From contig NW_006921537.1 in the NCBI RefSeq assembly GCF_000340215.1, positions 2,135,011 to 2,199,010 of the forward strand: a DNA stretch of 64,000 bases, given 5' to 3'. This stretch comes from Pseudocercospora fijiensis CIRAD86. Lineage: Eukaryota; Ascomycota; Dothideomycetes; Mycosphaerellales; Mycosphaerellaceae. Of this stretch, positions 54,212 through 64,000 are shown piece after piece. How positions within the stretch are numbered: position 1 is the first letter of the stretch; each line of letters begins with the position of its first letter. The notes beneath the pieces are model-generated. The model was not told the origin of the DNA and made no database searches. It saw nothing but the letters and a program-made list of their open reading frames with translations. The position numbers and the translations under genes were made by a program.

Positions 54212-57200
54212 GCGCCGCACCAACTGTTGGCCTTGTGCGGCGTAAGACTATCGACATTGTGCTAGCTATTACACGTACCTGTCTTATATCTAGGCCCGAT
54301 ACTAACTATAAGACAAAGGTTATACTAGACCCCGGAAATTCAGTTAGCGCCCTTATTAGCCATTACCTAGCTAAGCAATTAGACCTTCGACAACTGCCGA
54401 AGACTGACCTGCCAACCCTTGCTTAGTTTAATGACGCTCGGCACTTAACCTATAGAGCCTACTATGTTCCTATAGTTCTAAAAGACGACCTCGGAAATGA
54501 ACGCCTACTAAACTTTACTGCCTACGCGGTAGACATAGACAGCCTCCTATCCGATATTGTTATTAGCAACCCTGTTCTCAAGTACCATACTATAGTTATA
54601 GACTTAGGTAGCCAACAATAGCGCTTTAGAATCGCTCGGAAAGAGGACATTAAACACATCGACATTAGCGAGTGTCCTAATGATATTAGGGTCCTGTTTA
54701 TTAGTAACCTAACACTAGCCTCCGCCTCAGCTAATCTAACTGCCGACCTGCTCGGTAGTAATAACGATGAACCTGTGCCCCCTAATGGCATAGACCCTGA
54801 ATAGCTTAAGCGTATACTAGAGCCTATTCGAGAGACCTACATCGATGTGTTCAAACACTACCTAGCATCGACATTGCCTATATTCAAAGAGACGGATTAT
54901 AAGATTGATATTATAGAGGGCAAGGAGGTTCCTTTTGGCCCCCTCTATAACCTTAGTAAACGAGAGCTTGCTGTGTTGCGTAAGTACCTAGAGGAAAACC
55001 TAGCTAATAGTCGAATTCGGTATAGCAATAGCCCTACTAGTACACCTATCCTGTTCGTACTAAAGAAGGATAGTAGCCTGCGTCTATATATCGATTATCG
55101 TAGGCTTAATGCTGTTACTATTAAAGATCGTTGTCTACTTCCTCTTATTAATAAGACCCTCGATCGCCTTTCTAGTGCCTACTACTATACTACATTAGAC
55201 ATTAAGGACGCCTATTACCGCATCCGTATTCGCAAGGGCGATGAATAGAAGATAGCCTTTCGTACTCGCTATAGCTATTTTAAGTACTTAGTTATGCCAT
55301 TTAGGCTAGCTAATGCCCCTACTACATTCTAGTCCTATATTAATCGGGCCCTATTAGGCCTATTAGATTACCTCTGTATAGTTTACCTAGATGATATCCT
55401 GGTTTACACACACTCTCCTAACATTGCGGAATACTAGGCTGCAGTCCGCAAGGTACTCGATCGCCTAAGGGCCTATAGCTTGTATTGCAAGCCTTCTAAA
55501 TGCACCTTTGCTGCTAAAGAGGTGTCCTTCCTTGGCTTCCTCGTATTAACCGAGGGTGTTAAGGCTGATCCTAATCGGATTAAGACTATTACTGAGTAGC
55601 CGACGCCTACTAGTATTAAAGAGCTTCAATTATTCCTAGGTTTTGCTAACTTCTACCGTCGATTTATCGAAGGTTACTCGCGGCACGTAATGCTACTGAC
55701 TAAGCTTACTAAAACCAAGGCTAACCCGACTAGAGAGTTTAAATAGGCTGATAGAGCACAAGCCGCTTTTAACGGTCTAAAGCGACGCTTTACTAAAGTC
55801 CCCTTATTGTACTATTTCGTACTAAGCAAACAGATCCGTATTGAGACTGACGCTTTATAGTTTGCTATATTAGCTATTATGTTATAATAGGCTGATGACA
55901 ATTACTAGCACCCGATTGCCTTCTTCTCGAGGAAGATGATTGATACAGAGCGTCGCTACGAGACATACGAGTAAGAGCTCCTAGCTATTATCGAGGCCTT
56001 CAAGCATTAGAGGCACTATCTCGATGGTGCACAGCACACCATTTAGGTCTATACGGACTATAACAACCTCCGTGGAATTACGAAGGTTACTAGGGTTATA
56101 GGTCGATAGGCTAGATAGGCCGTCTACCTCGCTAGGTTTGATTTTGATGTATTATATCGGCTAGGCGTGAGTAACCCTACTAATAGCCTATCGAGGCGAC
56201 CTGATTACGATAGCGGGACTTAGCAATCTATTAATTTATTGTTTCTAACCCTATAGCATAAGATTGCTATAGCCCGTATTATTAATAAGCAAGCGTAGGA
56301 TAAGCGGCTTACCGGACTCCGCGACGGCTTAAAGCATGTTAATGCTCTTACTGTATTGACAGTGCGTATTAAGGATATAGACAGGAGAAGTTATAATAAC
56401 TCCCTAGTCGACATCGCTATATACAGTAACAGCGATAGCACTGCTGCAGTTGATCCGGCTGCTAGTGCTATTAGATGTATACAATGCGTACCTCGTTTAA
56501 TAGCGAGGGTGCTATTAAATAACCTTACGAATAGGGATAGTCAATCGTTTATAGATAAGCTGTTACGGGCTTAGTAGAGGGACGCCTTTGCTGCTAAACG
56601 TATAGACAAGCTTGTAAGTAGGCGAAAGACTCGATCTAGTAAGAGTAACAATTGGTCGATCGATAACAAAGGTTATTTGAAGTTTAAGGGTAGATACTAT
56701 GTCCCCGCTAAATATTCGATCCGACAAGAGCTTCTTAAGCGACACTATAATAGTAAGCTTGCCGGTTACTATAGCATAGAGAGGTCGTACGAGCTACTAT
56801 CGCGCATATACTACTAGCTAAATAGTAAGCGGGATATAAAGGAATACGTTAACACGTGTGCCGTATATCAACGTGTTAAGGTACCAAAACATTAGCCTTT
56901 TAGCGAGTTGTCCTTATTACTAATCCCTTACAAGCTATTTGTAGAGCTTACAATGGACTTTATTATAGGCCTTCTACCTACTAAACGTAGGGGTAGCAAG
57001 GACATCTTCGATACTATCCTTGTTATAGTAGATCGGTTTACTAAAGGCGCTCGATATATCCCGGCACGGAAGGATTGGACTGCTATTAACATAGCAGAGG
57101 CTCTGTAGAGCAACATCTTCTATATCTATTGGGGAACCCCTAAGGGGATAGTCTCTAACCGGGGCACGACATTCACATCCTATTATTAGAGCGAGATATG

Positions 57201-58098
57201 CCTATAGCTAAGACTAAAGCATCGGCTATTAACAGCCTTCTATCTACAGACTAACGGTCAAACAGAGAGGCAGAATGCCACCCTATAGCAGTACCTACGC
57301 AGTTACATCAACGAGAACCCTAACGACTAGGTCAACCTCCTATAGCCTATAGAATTCGTATACAACAACAGTGTACACTCATCTACTAAGGTTTCACTAT
57401 ATATAGCTATAATAGGCTAGAACGCCGCCTTACTATAAGACCTATTTACCTCGCTCGAGGCCGAGCGCAAGGAAAGGGAAGCGCGTTAAGTACTAACACC
57501 TAAGACGCTAGCGGCTATTAAGAGGGTTTAAAAGATGCGAGAAATTCACGCTATAATAGCTAACAAACTAGTAAAGGCCTAGGCCTATTAGAAGGCCTAC
57601 TATAACAAACACTATACGCTAATGACCTTTAAACAAGGCGATATAGTTATGCTTAGTACGAAGAACCTCCGTATCCGCAAACACCTATTACCTAATAGCA
57701 AAACACGCCCTAAACTGGCACTAAGGTACATTGGTCTATTCCGTATTCGAGAAGTTAAGGGCTCCTCCGCACAGGCCTATCAGTTGTAGCTTCCTCCTTA
57801 TTACACTATCTATAACACCTTCCATATATCCCTCCTTAAGCTATATTACCTGCGCGAGGGGGATAAAGCCCCTACTAAACACGAAGACATACTAGCGGAT
57901 AGTAAAGAGCTGTAGTCTATAGAACGTATCCTAAACTACCGGACTAGGCAAGGCAAGAAGGAGTACCTGCTAAGATAGCAAGGCTATTCACTAGAATAGG
58001 ACTTATAGGAAGCTGAAAACTCCTTTAAGGATATAACCGAGTTGTTGGATAAGTATTAGACTAGCGTAAAGAACAAGAAGAAGGCTAAAAGCTTATAA
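54212..58098 (+). pseudogene. Pol of copy A: protease, RT, RNase H, integrase, chromodomain
   Basis: One phase (3n+1) to a TAA at 58096-58098, about 1,300 codons with RIP-type stops. The protease motif is VILDPGNSVSALIS at about 54319-54360. RT spans about 54880-55500, with PTSTPILFVLKKDSSLRLYI-type motifs and an intact Tyr-Leu-Asp-Asp (55384-55395). RNase H lies at about 55790-56170. Integrase has a zinc-binding region (about 56740-56880), the first catalytic Asp in MDFIIGLLP (56953), and a second site that now reads Asn (SNRGTTFTS, about 57150). The chromodomain occupies about 57911-58065 (ERILNYRTRQGKKEYLL, then QGYS). Chromodomains steer integration to particular chromatin. An uninterrupted piece runs from 54847 to 55245. 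Confidence 0.85.
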
Positions 58099-59383
58099 TA
58101 TTACTACTAAGGCCTAGGATCAATGCTACCCCCGGGGTGCTATTAGCTAACTAATCAGAAGCAAGCTATTGTTAGCAACAAAGGACAATAAGACTACACT
58201 ACTATAGTAAACGCGTACCGAGTGTCAATAAGCGCGCTATAACGCGTCAACTAATTGCCTGCTCTTTTAAGGATTCTACCTCTTTACTAACGCGCCCTAT
58301 AGGTCCCCCTCTTGTTCCCTTATTCTAACGAGGCCTCGAGGCCTAAGCGATCGGCGAAGGCGCGCGCGCAGCGGATAGTGCCGGCGGTGTATTGGAAGAA
58401 ACGGCATACGCCTATATTAGTGACGGTGTTGCGGAGTGTATTGCTATTTAAAAAAGGAAGGACACGGCTATATTAGTAACGGTATTGCCGAGTTGTTGTT
58501 AGTTGAAGAAGGAAATTAGAAGCAAGGTAAAGTTAGCGCTAAGACGGCTAGCACCGCCATTGTCAACATTACTTGCTATTGTTACTACGCCTGCGGGCAC
58601 AACCTTACCTACACTACGAGCCTAAGGCACCTTTAATCAAAACTTTAATTAAAGCTTTGAGCCTGTTAAAGGTTTAATTAAAACTTTAAGGCTAAGTCAA
58701 AACTTTGACTAAGTTAAAAGATTGAGCGACTAATGGACTAACTAACTAAGGGCAAAAACTATAGAGCTAAGCTAGCCGGGGTCGATCTTGCGGACAATAG
58801 GTTACTCCTCGATCTATCTAACCCTTTAAGCGAGGCGAACCTCTACTACTACACTTATAATAGCCTTTACCTATAGAAACTAGACGAGCTGTGTTTTTTG
58901 AAAAGATAAGATAAGATTGACACTTAAAGGCTGCCAAACCTAGCCAATTAGGGCTAGCGAAACTACGAACAACAAGAACAATAACCCTCGGAACGGATAA
59001 ACCCTCGGAAGCGGACATTGCTAGGTCTTTTAAGAGTAGACGCAAAGAACTCGGTACGATATTACGCAGAGCGGAGGCAGGGCTGCAATACCTCGTACGT
59101 CCACCTATTGCAGTAGGGAAGACGCGCTCGTATTGTAATTAGTCGAAGGTCCTCAATTCTTATAGATACATATCACTTTATAGTTCATTATATATAGGGA
59201 TAGCGCAGTTAGAATTGGACATTGTATTAAAAGTAAGGTTTGACATAGTTATATAATCAGGTAGTTAAGTGTTCAATTTAGCGCGGCTAAGCAGCTTATT
59301 AGACTTGCTGAGTCAGCAGCAACGGAGGTCGAGGTTGGAACATAGAAAGGCTACGAGGGCGCGGCCTTTAGAAGGGAAGCGTA
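58099..59383 (+). other. 3' non-coding region of copy A with repeats and palindrome
   Basis: Long untranslated region between pol and the 3' LTR. It contains two degenerate copies of CCTATATTAGTGACGGTGTT (about 58411-58490), a CG-rich CGCGCGCG stretch near 58350, and a near-perfect 24-bp palindrome around AACTTTAATTAAAGC (58637-58660). No ORF was recognised. Confidence 0.6.
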
Positions 59384-59571
59384 TGTTAGAGGCTACACGT
59401 GATTAGTATGTAACTGGCTCGAGTGAAGCTAGGGTCTCGGTGCCTTAGGTACGGCTTGGCGCTTAGCGTTGGGCCAACTAGCCTGCCTTCCTCCTTCTCC
59501 TCCTAGTTCTCTATCGAATACTACTCGTACCTACTACTACCCTATCTACCTGCTAATATACCCTTCTTACA
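59384..59571 (+). repeat. 3' LTR of copy A
   Basis: 188 bp, begins TGTTAGAGGC, ends CTTACA. Followed directly by the AGCAC target duplication and then the pol end of copy B in reverse. Confidence 0.92.
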
Positions 59572-59576
59572 AGCAC

Positions 59577-62500
59577 CCCGGGGGTAGCATTAATCCTAGG
59601 CTTAGTAGTAACATTATAGGCATTATAAGCTCTTAGCCTTCTTCGTGTTCTTTATGCTAGTCTAATACTTATCTAACAACTTAGTTATATCCTTAAACGA
59701 GTCTTTAGCCTCCTATAAGTCCTATTTAGGTAAATAGCCTTGCTATCTTAATAGGTACTCCTTCTTGCCCTACCTAGTCCGATACTTTAGGATACGTTCT
59801 ATAGACTATAGCTCTTTACTATTAGCTAGTATGTCCTCGGATTCGGTAGGCGCCTCATCCCCTTTACGTAGGTAGTACGGCTTAAGGAGGGATATACAGA
59901 AGGTATTACAGATAGTGTAATAAGGAGGAAGCTATAACTAGTAAGCCTATATACCCTTAGCTTCTCGAATGCGGAATAGGCTAATGTATCTCGGTACGAG
60001 CTTAGGCCTTGTTTTACTATTAGGCGATAGGTGTTTGCGGATACGGAGGTTCTTAGTGCTTAGTATAACTATATCGCCTTGTTTAAAGGTTATTAGTATA
60101 TAACGCTTATCGTAGTAGGCCTTTTAGTATTCTTAAGCCTTTATTAACTTCTTAGCTATCTTAGTATAGATTTCTCGCATCTTCTAGATACGTTCTATTG
60201 CCGCTAGTGTCTCTAGTACTTAACGCGCTTCCCTTTCCTTACGCTCGGCCTCGAGCGAGGTAAATAGATCTTATAGTAACGCGGCGTTTTAACCTATTAT
60301 AGCTATATATAGTGAAACCTTAGTTAATAAGTATATACTATTGTTATATACGAATTCTATAGGCTATAGGAGATTGACCTAATCCTTAGGATTCTCGTTA
60401 ATATAACTGCGTAGGTACTGCTATAAGGTAGCATTCTGTCTCTCTATTTAACCGTTAGTCTATAGATAAAAGGCTGTTAATAGCCGATGCTTTAGTCTTA
60501 GCTATAGGTATATTTCGCTCTAATAGTGCGATATAAATATCGAGCCCCTATCGGAGACTATCCCCTTAGGGGTTCCCTAATAGGTATAGAAGATGTTAGT
60601 CTATAGCGCCTCTGCTATATTAATAGCAGTCTAATCCTTACGCGCCGGGATATATCGAGCGCCTTTAGTAAATCGATCTACTATAACAAGGATAGTATTA
60701 TACACGTCCTTGCTATCTCTACGCTTAGTAGGCGGAAGGCCTATAATAAAGTCTATTATAAGCTCTATAAATGGCTTATAGGGGATTAGTAATAAGGATA
60801 ACTCGCTAAAAGGCTAATACTTCGGTACCTTAATACGTTAGTATATAGTATACGTATTTACGTAGTCCTTTATATCCCGCTTACTATTTAGCTAGTAGTA
60901 TATACGCGATAGTAGCTCGTGCGACCTCTCTATACTATAGTAACCGGCAAGCTTACTATTATAGTGTCGCTTAAGAAGTTCTTATCGGATCGAATGTTTA
61001 GCGGGGATATAGTATCTACCCTTAAACTTTAAATAACCCTTATCGTCGATCGACTAATTATTATTACTCTTACTAGATCGAGTCGCCCGTCTACTTATAA
61101 GCCTATTAATACGCTCGATAGCAAAGGCGTCCCTCTACTAAGTACGCAATAGCTTATCTATAAACGATTAACTATCCCTATTTGTAAGGTTATTTAATAG
61201 CACCCTCGCCGTTAAACGAGGTACGCATTATATATATCTAATAGTACTAGTAGCCGGATTAACTGCAACCTCTTCTATAGTACTATCGCTATAGATAGCA
61301 ATATCTTTAATAGAGTCGTTATAGCTCGAGCGATCTACGTCCTTTCTTTTAACGTATACTAGAAGAACGACAACTCCGCTATAGTATTTATTGCCGCCGC
61401 GGGGTTCGGAAGTCCGCTTATCCTACGCTTACTTATTAACGATACGGGCTATAGCAATCTTATACTATAGGGTTAGAAACAAAGAATTGATATATTAGGT
61501 CTCGCTATCGTAATTAGGTCGCCTCGATAGGCTATCGGTAGGGTTACTTACGCCTAGCTAGTATAATATATTAAAATCAAACCTAGCGGGATAGACGGCC
61601 TATCTAGCCTATCGACCTATAACCCTAGTAACCTTAGTAATACTACGGAGGTTATTATAGTCTATATAGACCTAAATTGTGTACTAAGCACTATTAAGAT
61701 AGTAGCGCTAATACTTAAAGGCTTCTACGATTACTAAGAGCTCTTACTCGTAGGTCTCGTATCGACGCTCTATATCGATTATCTTCCGTAAAAAGAAGGC
61801 AATTAGGTACTAATAGGTGTTATTAGCCTATTGTAATATAATAGCTAATATAGCGAACTATAAAGCGTTAGTCTTAATTCGGATCTGCTTGCTTAGTACG
61901 AAATAGTATAATAAGGGGACTTTAGTAAATCGTTTCTTTAGACCGTTAAAAGCGGCTTGTGTCTTATTAGTCTATCTAAACTCTCTAGATAGATTAGCCT
62001 TGGTTTTAGTAAGCTTAGTTAATAGCATTACATACCTCGAATAGCCCTTAATAAAACAGCGGTAGAAATTAGCAAAACCGAGGAATAATTGAAGCTCTTT
62101 AATAGACGTAGGAATAGGCTATTTAGTAATCGTTTTAATCCGATTAGGATTAGCCTTAACACCCTCGGTTAATACGAGGAAGCTAAGGAAGGACACCTCT
62201 TTAGTAGCAAAGGTGCATTTAGAAGGCTTGTAATATAGGCTATAGGCTCGTAGGCGGTCGAGGACCTTACGTACTATAGCCTAGTGCTCTACAATGTTAG
62301 GTAAATAGGTATAAACTAGGATGTTATCTAGGTAAACTATATAGAGGTAGTCTAATAGGCCCGAAAGGGCCCGATTAATATAGGACTAGAATGTTGTAGG
62401 GGTATTAGCTAGTCTAAACAGTATAACTAAATACTCGAAATAGCTATAACAGGTACGGAAGGCTGTTTTCTATTCGTCGCCCTTGCGAATACAGATACGA

Positions 62501-64000
62501 TAGTATACATCCTTAATATCTAATATAGTGTAGAAGTATACGCTAGAAAGGCGGTCGAGGGTCTTATTAATAAGCGGAAGTAGATAGCGATCTTTAATAG
62601 TAATAGTATTAAGCCTACGATAATCGATATAGAGGCGTAGGCTACTATCCTTCTTTAGAACAAATAGGATAGGTGTACTAGTAGGGCTGTTACTATACCG
62701 TATCCGGCTATTAGCTAGGTTTTCTTCTAAGTACTTATGTAATACGGCAAGCTCTCGTTTACTAAGGTTGTAGAGGGGCCTAAAAGGGACCTCTTTACCC
62801 TCTATAATGTTAATCTTATAATCCGTCTTTTTAAATATAGGCAATGTCGATGCTAGGTAGTGTTTAAATACCTCGATATAGGTCTCCCTAATAGTCTAGG
62901 GTATACGAGCGAGCTAGTTAGGGTCTATGCTATTAGGAGGTATAGGTTTATCGTTATTACTACTAAGTAGGTCGGCAGTCGGATTAGCTAGAGTTAGGTT
63001 ACTAATAAATAGGACCCTAATATTATTAGGGCACTCGCTAATATCGATATACTTAATATCCTCTTTCCTAGCGATTCTAAATCGCTACTTCTAGATGCCT
63101 AAGTCTATAACTATAGCGTAGTATTTAAGAATAGGGTTGCTAATAACGATATCGGAGGGAAGGCTATCTATATCTACTATATAGATAGTAAAGTCTAGTA
63201 GGCGTTTATTTCCGAGGTCGTCCTTTAGGACTATAGGAACATAGTAGGCCCTATAGGTTAAGTGCCGAGCGTTATTAAACTAAGCAAGGGTTAGTAGGTT
63301 AGTCCTAGGCAATTGTCGAAGATCTAATTGCTTAGCTAGGCGATAGCTAATAAGGGCACTAACTAAATTCCCTAGATCTAGCATAACCTTAGTCTTATAA
63401 TTAGTGCTATACAAGTCCGATACGAGACAGGTGCGTATAATAGCTAGTATAATGTCGATAGTCTTACGCCGTATAAGGCTAACAGTTAGTACGGCGCTTA
63501 TTCTTTTTTCGAAGGTTAGCCTATAGAGGTAGCATTAGCTACTAAAAGGTGTTTCTTATACTTAGCGGAAGTACGGTTAATCCGGGCCTAATCCCTAGGT
63601 TTATCGCATTAGCCTAGGAGATAGCTAGTGCTATTACAGTTAAAGCACTTCAATCCGGTTAGTAGGTTACCGTAGCTATTGTTGCTATTATTAGCCGAGC
63701 GGTTAGTATTATAGGGATACGAGCCCCTTCTACGACCCCTATCGCGGCCTCCTCTATATAGCCGCCGGCTACGGCCTCTTCTACGGTCGTTACTATTCCT
63801 ATTGTTAGTATTGTTATCTTAGTAAGAACCTTAGTTTCCTCCGTAGGTACTACGGTTACCGCGGTTAGTACTAGCTAGTCGGATCCTCGATTCTAGTCGT
63901 TATTAAAGCTAAATAGCTCGTTTAGCTGTTTCTACTTCGACTATAAATTGAATACGTATTAGATTAGCCTATTCGAATACGCGACGGCGGTCTAATTCGA
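59577..64000 (-). pseudogene. Gag-Pol region of copy B, heavily RIP-mutated
   Basis: Read on the minus strand. Gag with its Arg/Gly-rich region and zinc knuckle occupies about 64000-63500. The protease follows near 63390, and RT at about 62850-62250, with an uninterrupted piece at 62844-62470 beginning PIFKKTDYKINIIEGKEVPF. RNase H and integrase follow, then the chromodomain at about 59830-59640. Each part matches copy A in order. Stops are denser than in A and the RT active-site box has Asp-to-Asn. The element continues past the window end. Confidence 0.85.

Larger units (their letters stand above)
52393..59571 (+). mobile_element. Chromovirus-type LTR retrotransposon copy A, 7.18 kb, complete but RIP-mutated
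   Basis: Two 188-bp LTRs (52393-52580 and 59384-59571) run TG...CA (5' copy TG...TA). AGCAC flanks both ends (52388-52392 and 59572-59576). Gag and Pol are in different phases, Pol one base back. Pol order is protease, RT, RNase H, integrase, chromodomain. A 1.25-kb non-coding region precedes the 3' LTR, and a purine tract GAAGGGAAG (59371-59379) lies near it. An 11-nt site after the 5' LTR pairs with the LTR itself. Many CAG, CAA and TGG codons became stops, so it is inactive. Confidence 0.92.
51010..64000 (-). mobile_element. Chromovirus-type LTR retrotransposon copy B, interrupted by copy A
   Basis: Copy B reads on the minus strand from beyond the window edge (64000) to 59572, then continues after the inserted copy A at 52392 and ends with its 3' LTR at 51198-51010. 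Gag zinc knuckle, protease, RT, integrase and chromodomain segments are all present and line up with copy A, but RIP is much heavier. The RT box reads Tyr-Leu-Asp-Asn at about 62322-62340, so the second catalytic Asp is lost. The 5' end and 5' LTR lie outside the window. Confidence 0.9.

Noticed and set aside
58138..59571. A 1.4-kb LTR shared by two head-to-head elements
   Set aside because: The segment 58138-59383 has only an inverted match on the left (51199-52392). The perfect AGCAC duplications and TG...CA ends show the true LTR is 188 bp and that copy A is inserted in copy B.
1..64000. tRNA, rRNA and CRISPR features
   Set aside because: I looked for tRNA box-like words, rRNA stretches and spaced repeats and saw none that hold up.

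Overview
The window is chromosomal DNA from a filamentous ascomycete. The evidence is short (53-105 nt) GT-AG introns, compact single- or few-exon genes, fungal-type orthologues (SUA5, ALG1, MSC2, CNS1, an SF3b p14 protein, a JHD1-like demethylase) and transposons with heavy CpA-to-TpA conversion, the signature of repeat-induced point mutation (RIP). A dothideomycete is my best guess, but the sequence alone does not prove the class.

There are three blocks. (1) Bases 1-19,750 are a nested, RIP-mutated transposon block. A 14.18-kb Ty3/Gypsy-type LTR element (1905-16083) sits inside a minus-strand ORF of unknown family. A 3.24-kb Mutator-like DNA transposon (16511-19750) lies beside it and ends about 250 bp before SUA5. 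(2) Bases 19,751-47,396 are a gene-dense island not touched by RIP. In order it holds SUA5, pyroglutamyl peptidase, a five-exon GMC oxidoreductase, an F-box/LRR protein, two decayed gene remnants, a small ORF directly behind SF3B6, SF3B6 itself, a JHD1-like histone demethylase, MSC2-type zinc transporter, ALG1, a conserved unknown, a Gfo/Idh/MocA oxidoreductase and CNS1. (3) Bases 47,397-64,000 hold a small RIP relic, 1.6 kb of ordinary non-coding DNA, another RIP relic, and two copies of one chromovirus family. Copy A (52393-59571, plus strand) is inserted in opposite orientation into copy B (minus strand, 51010 to beyond 64000), with a perfect 5-bp target duplication.

Most genes in the island are housekeeping and do not form an obvious pathway or cluster. 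They cover tRNA modification, N-glycan assembly, splicing, chromatin, ER zinc supply and Hsp90 co-chaperone work. No secondary-metabolite cluster, CRISPR array, tRNA or rRNA was seen.

The most unusual object is the 14-kb LTR element. After gag-protease and pol frames it carries a third frame of about 1,200 codons. A nearly identical palindromic motif (core TAGCTAGCTAGCTAGG) stands in front of each of the three frames and once more directly after the third. Other points of interest are an 11-nt self-priming (Tf1-like) primer site in copy A, LTR pairs that differ almost only by RIP-type changes, a RIP edge that falls inside the Mutator-like element, and a 115-codon open frame in phase behind the SF3B6 stop codon.
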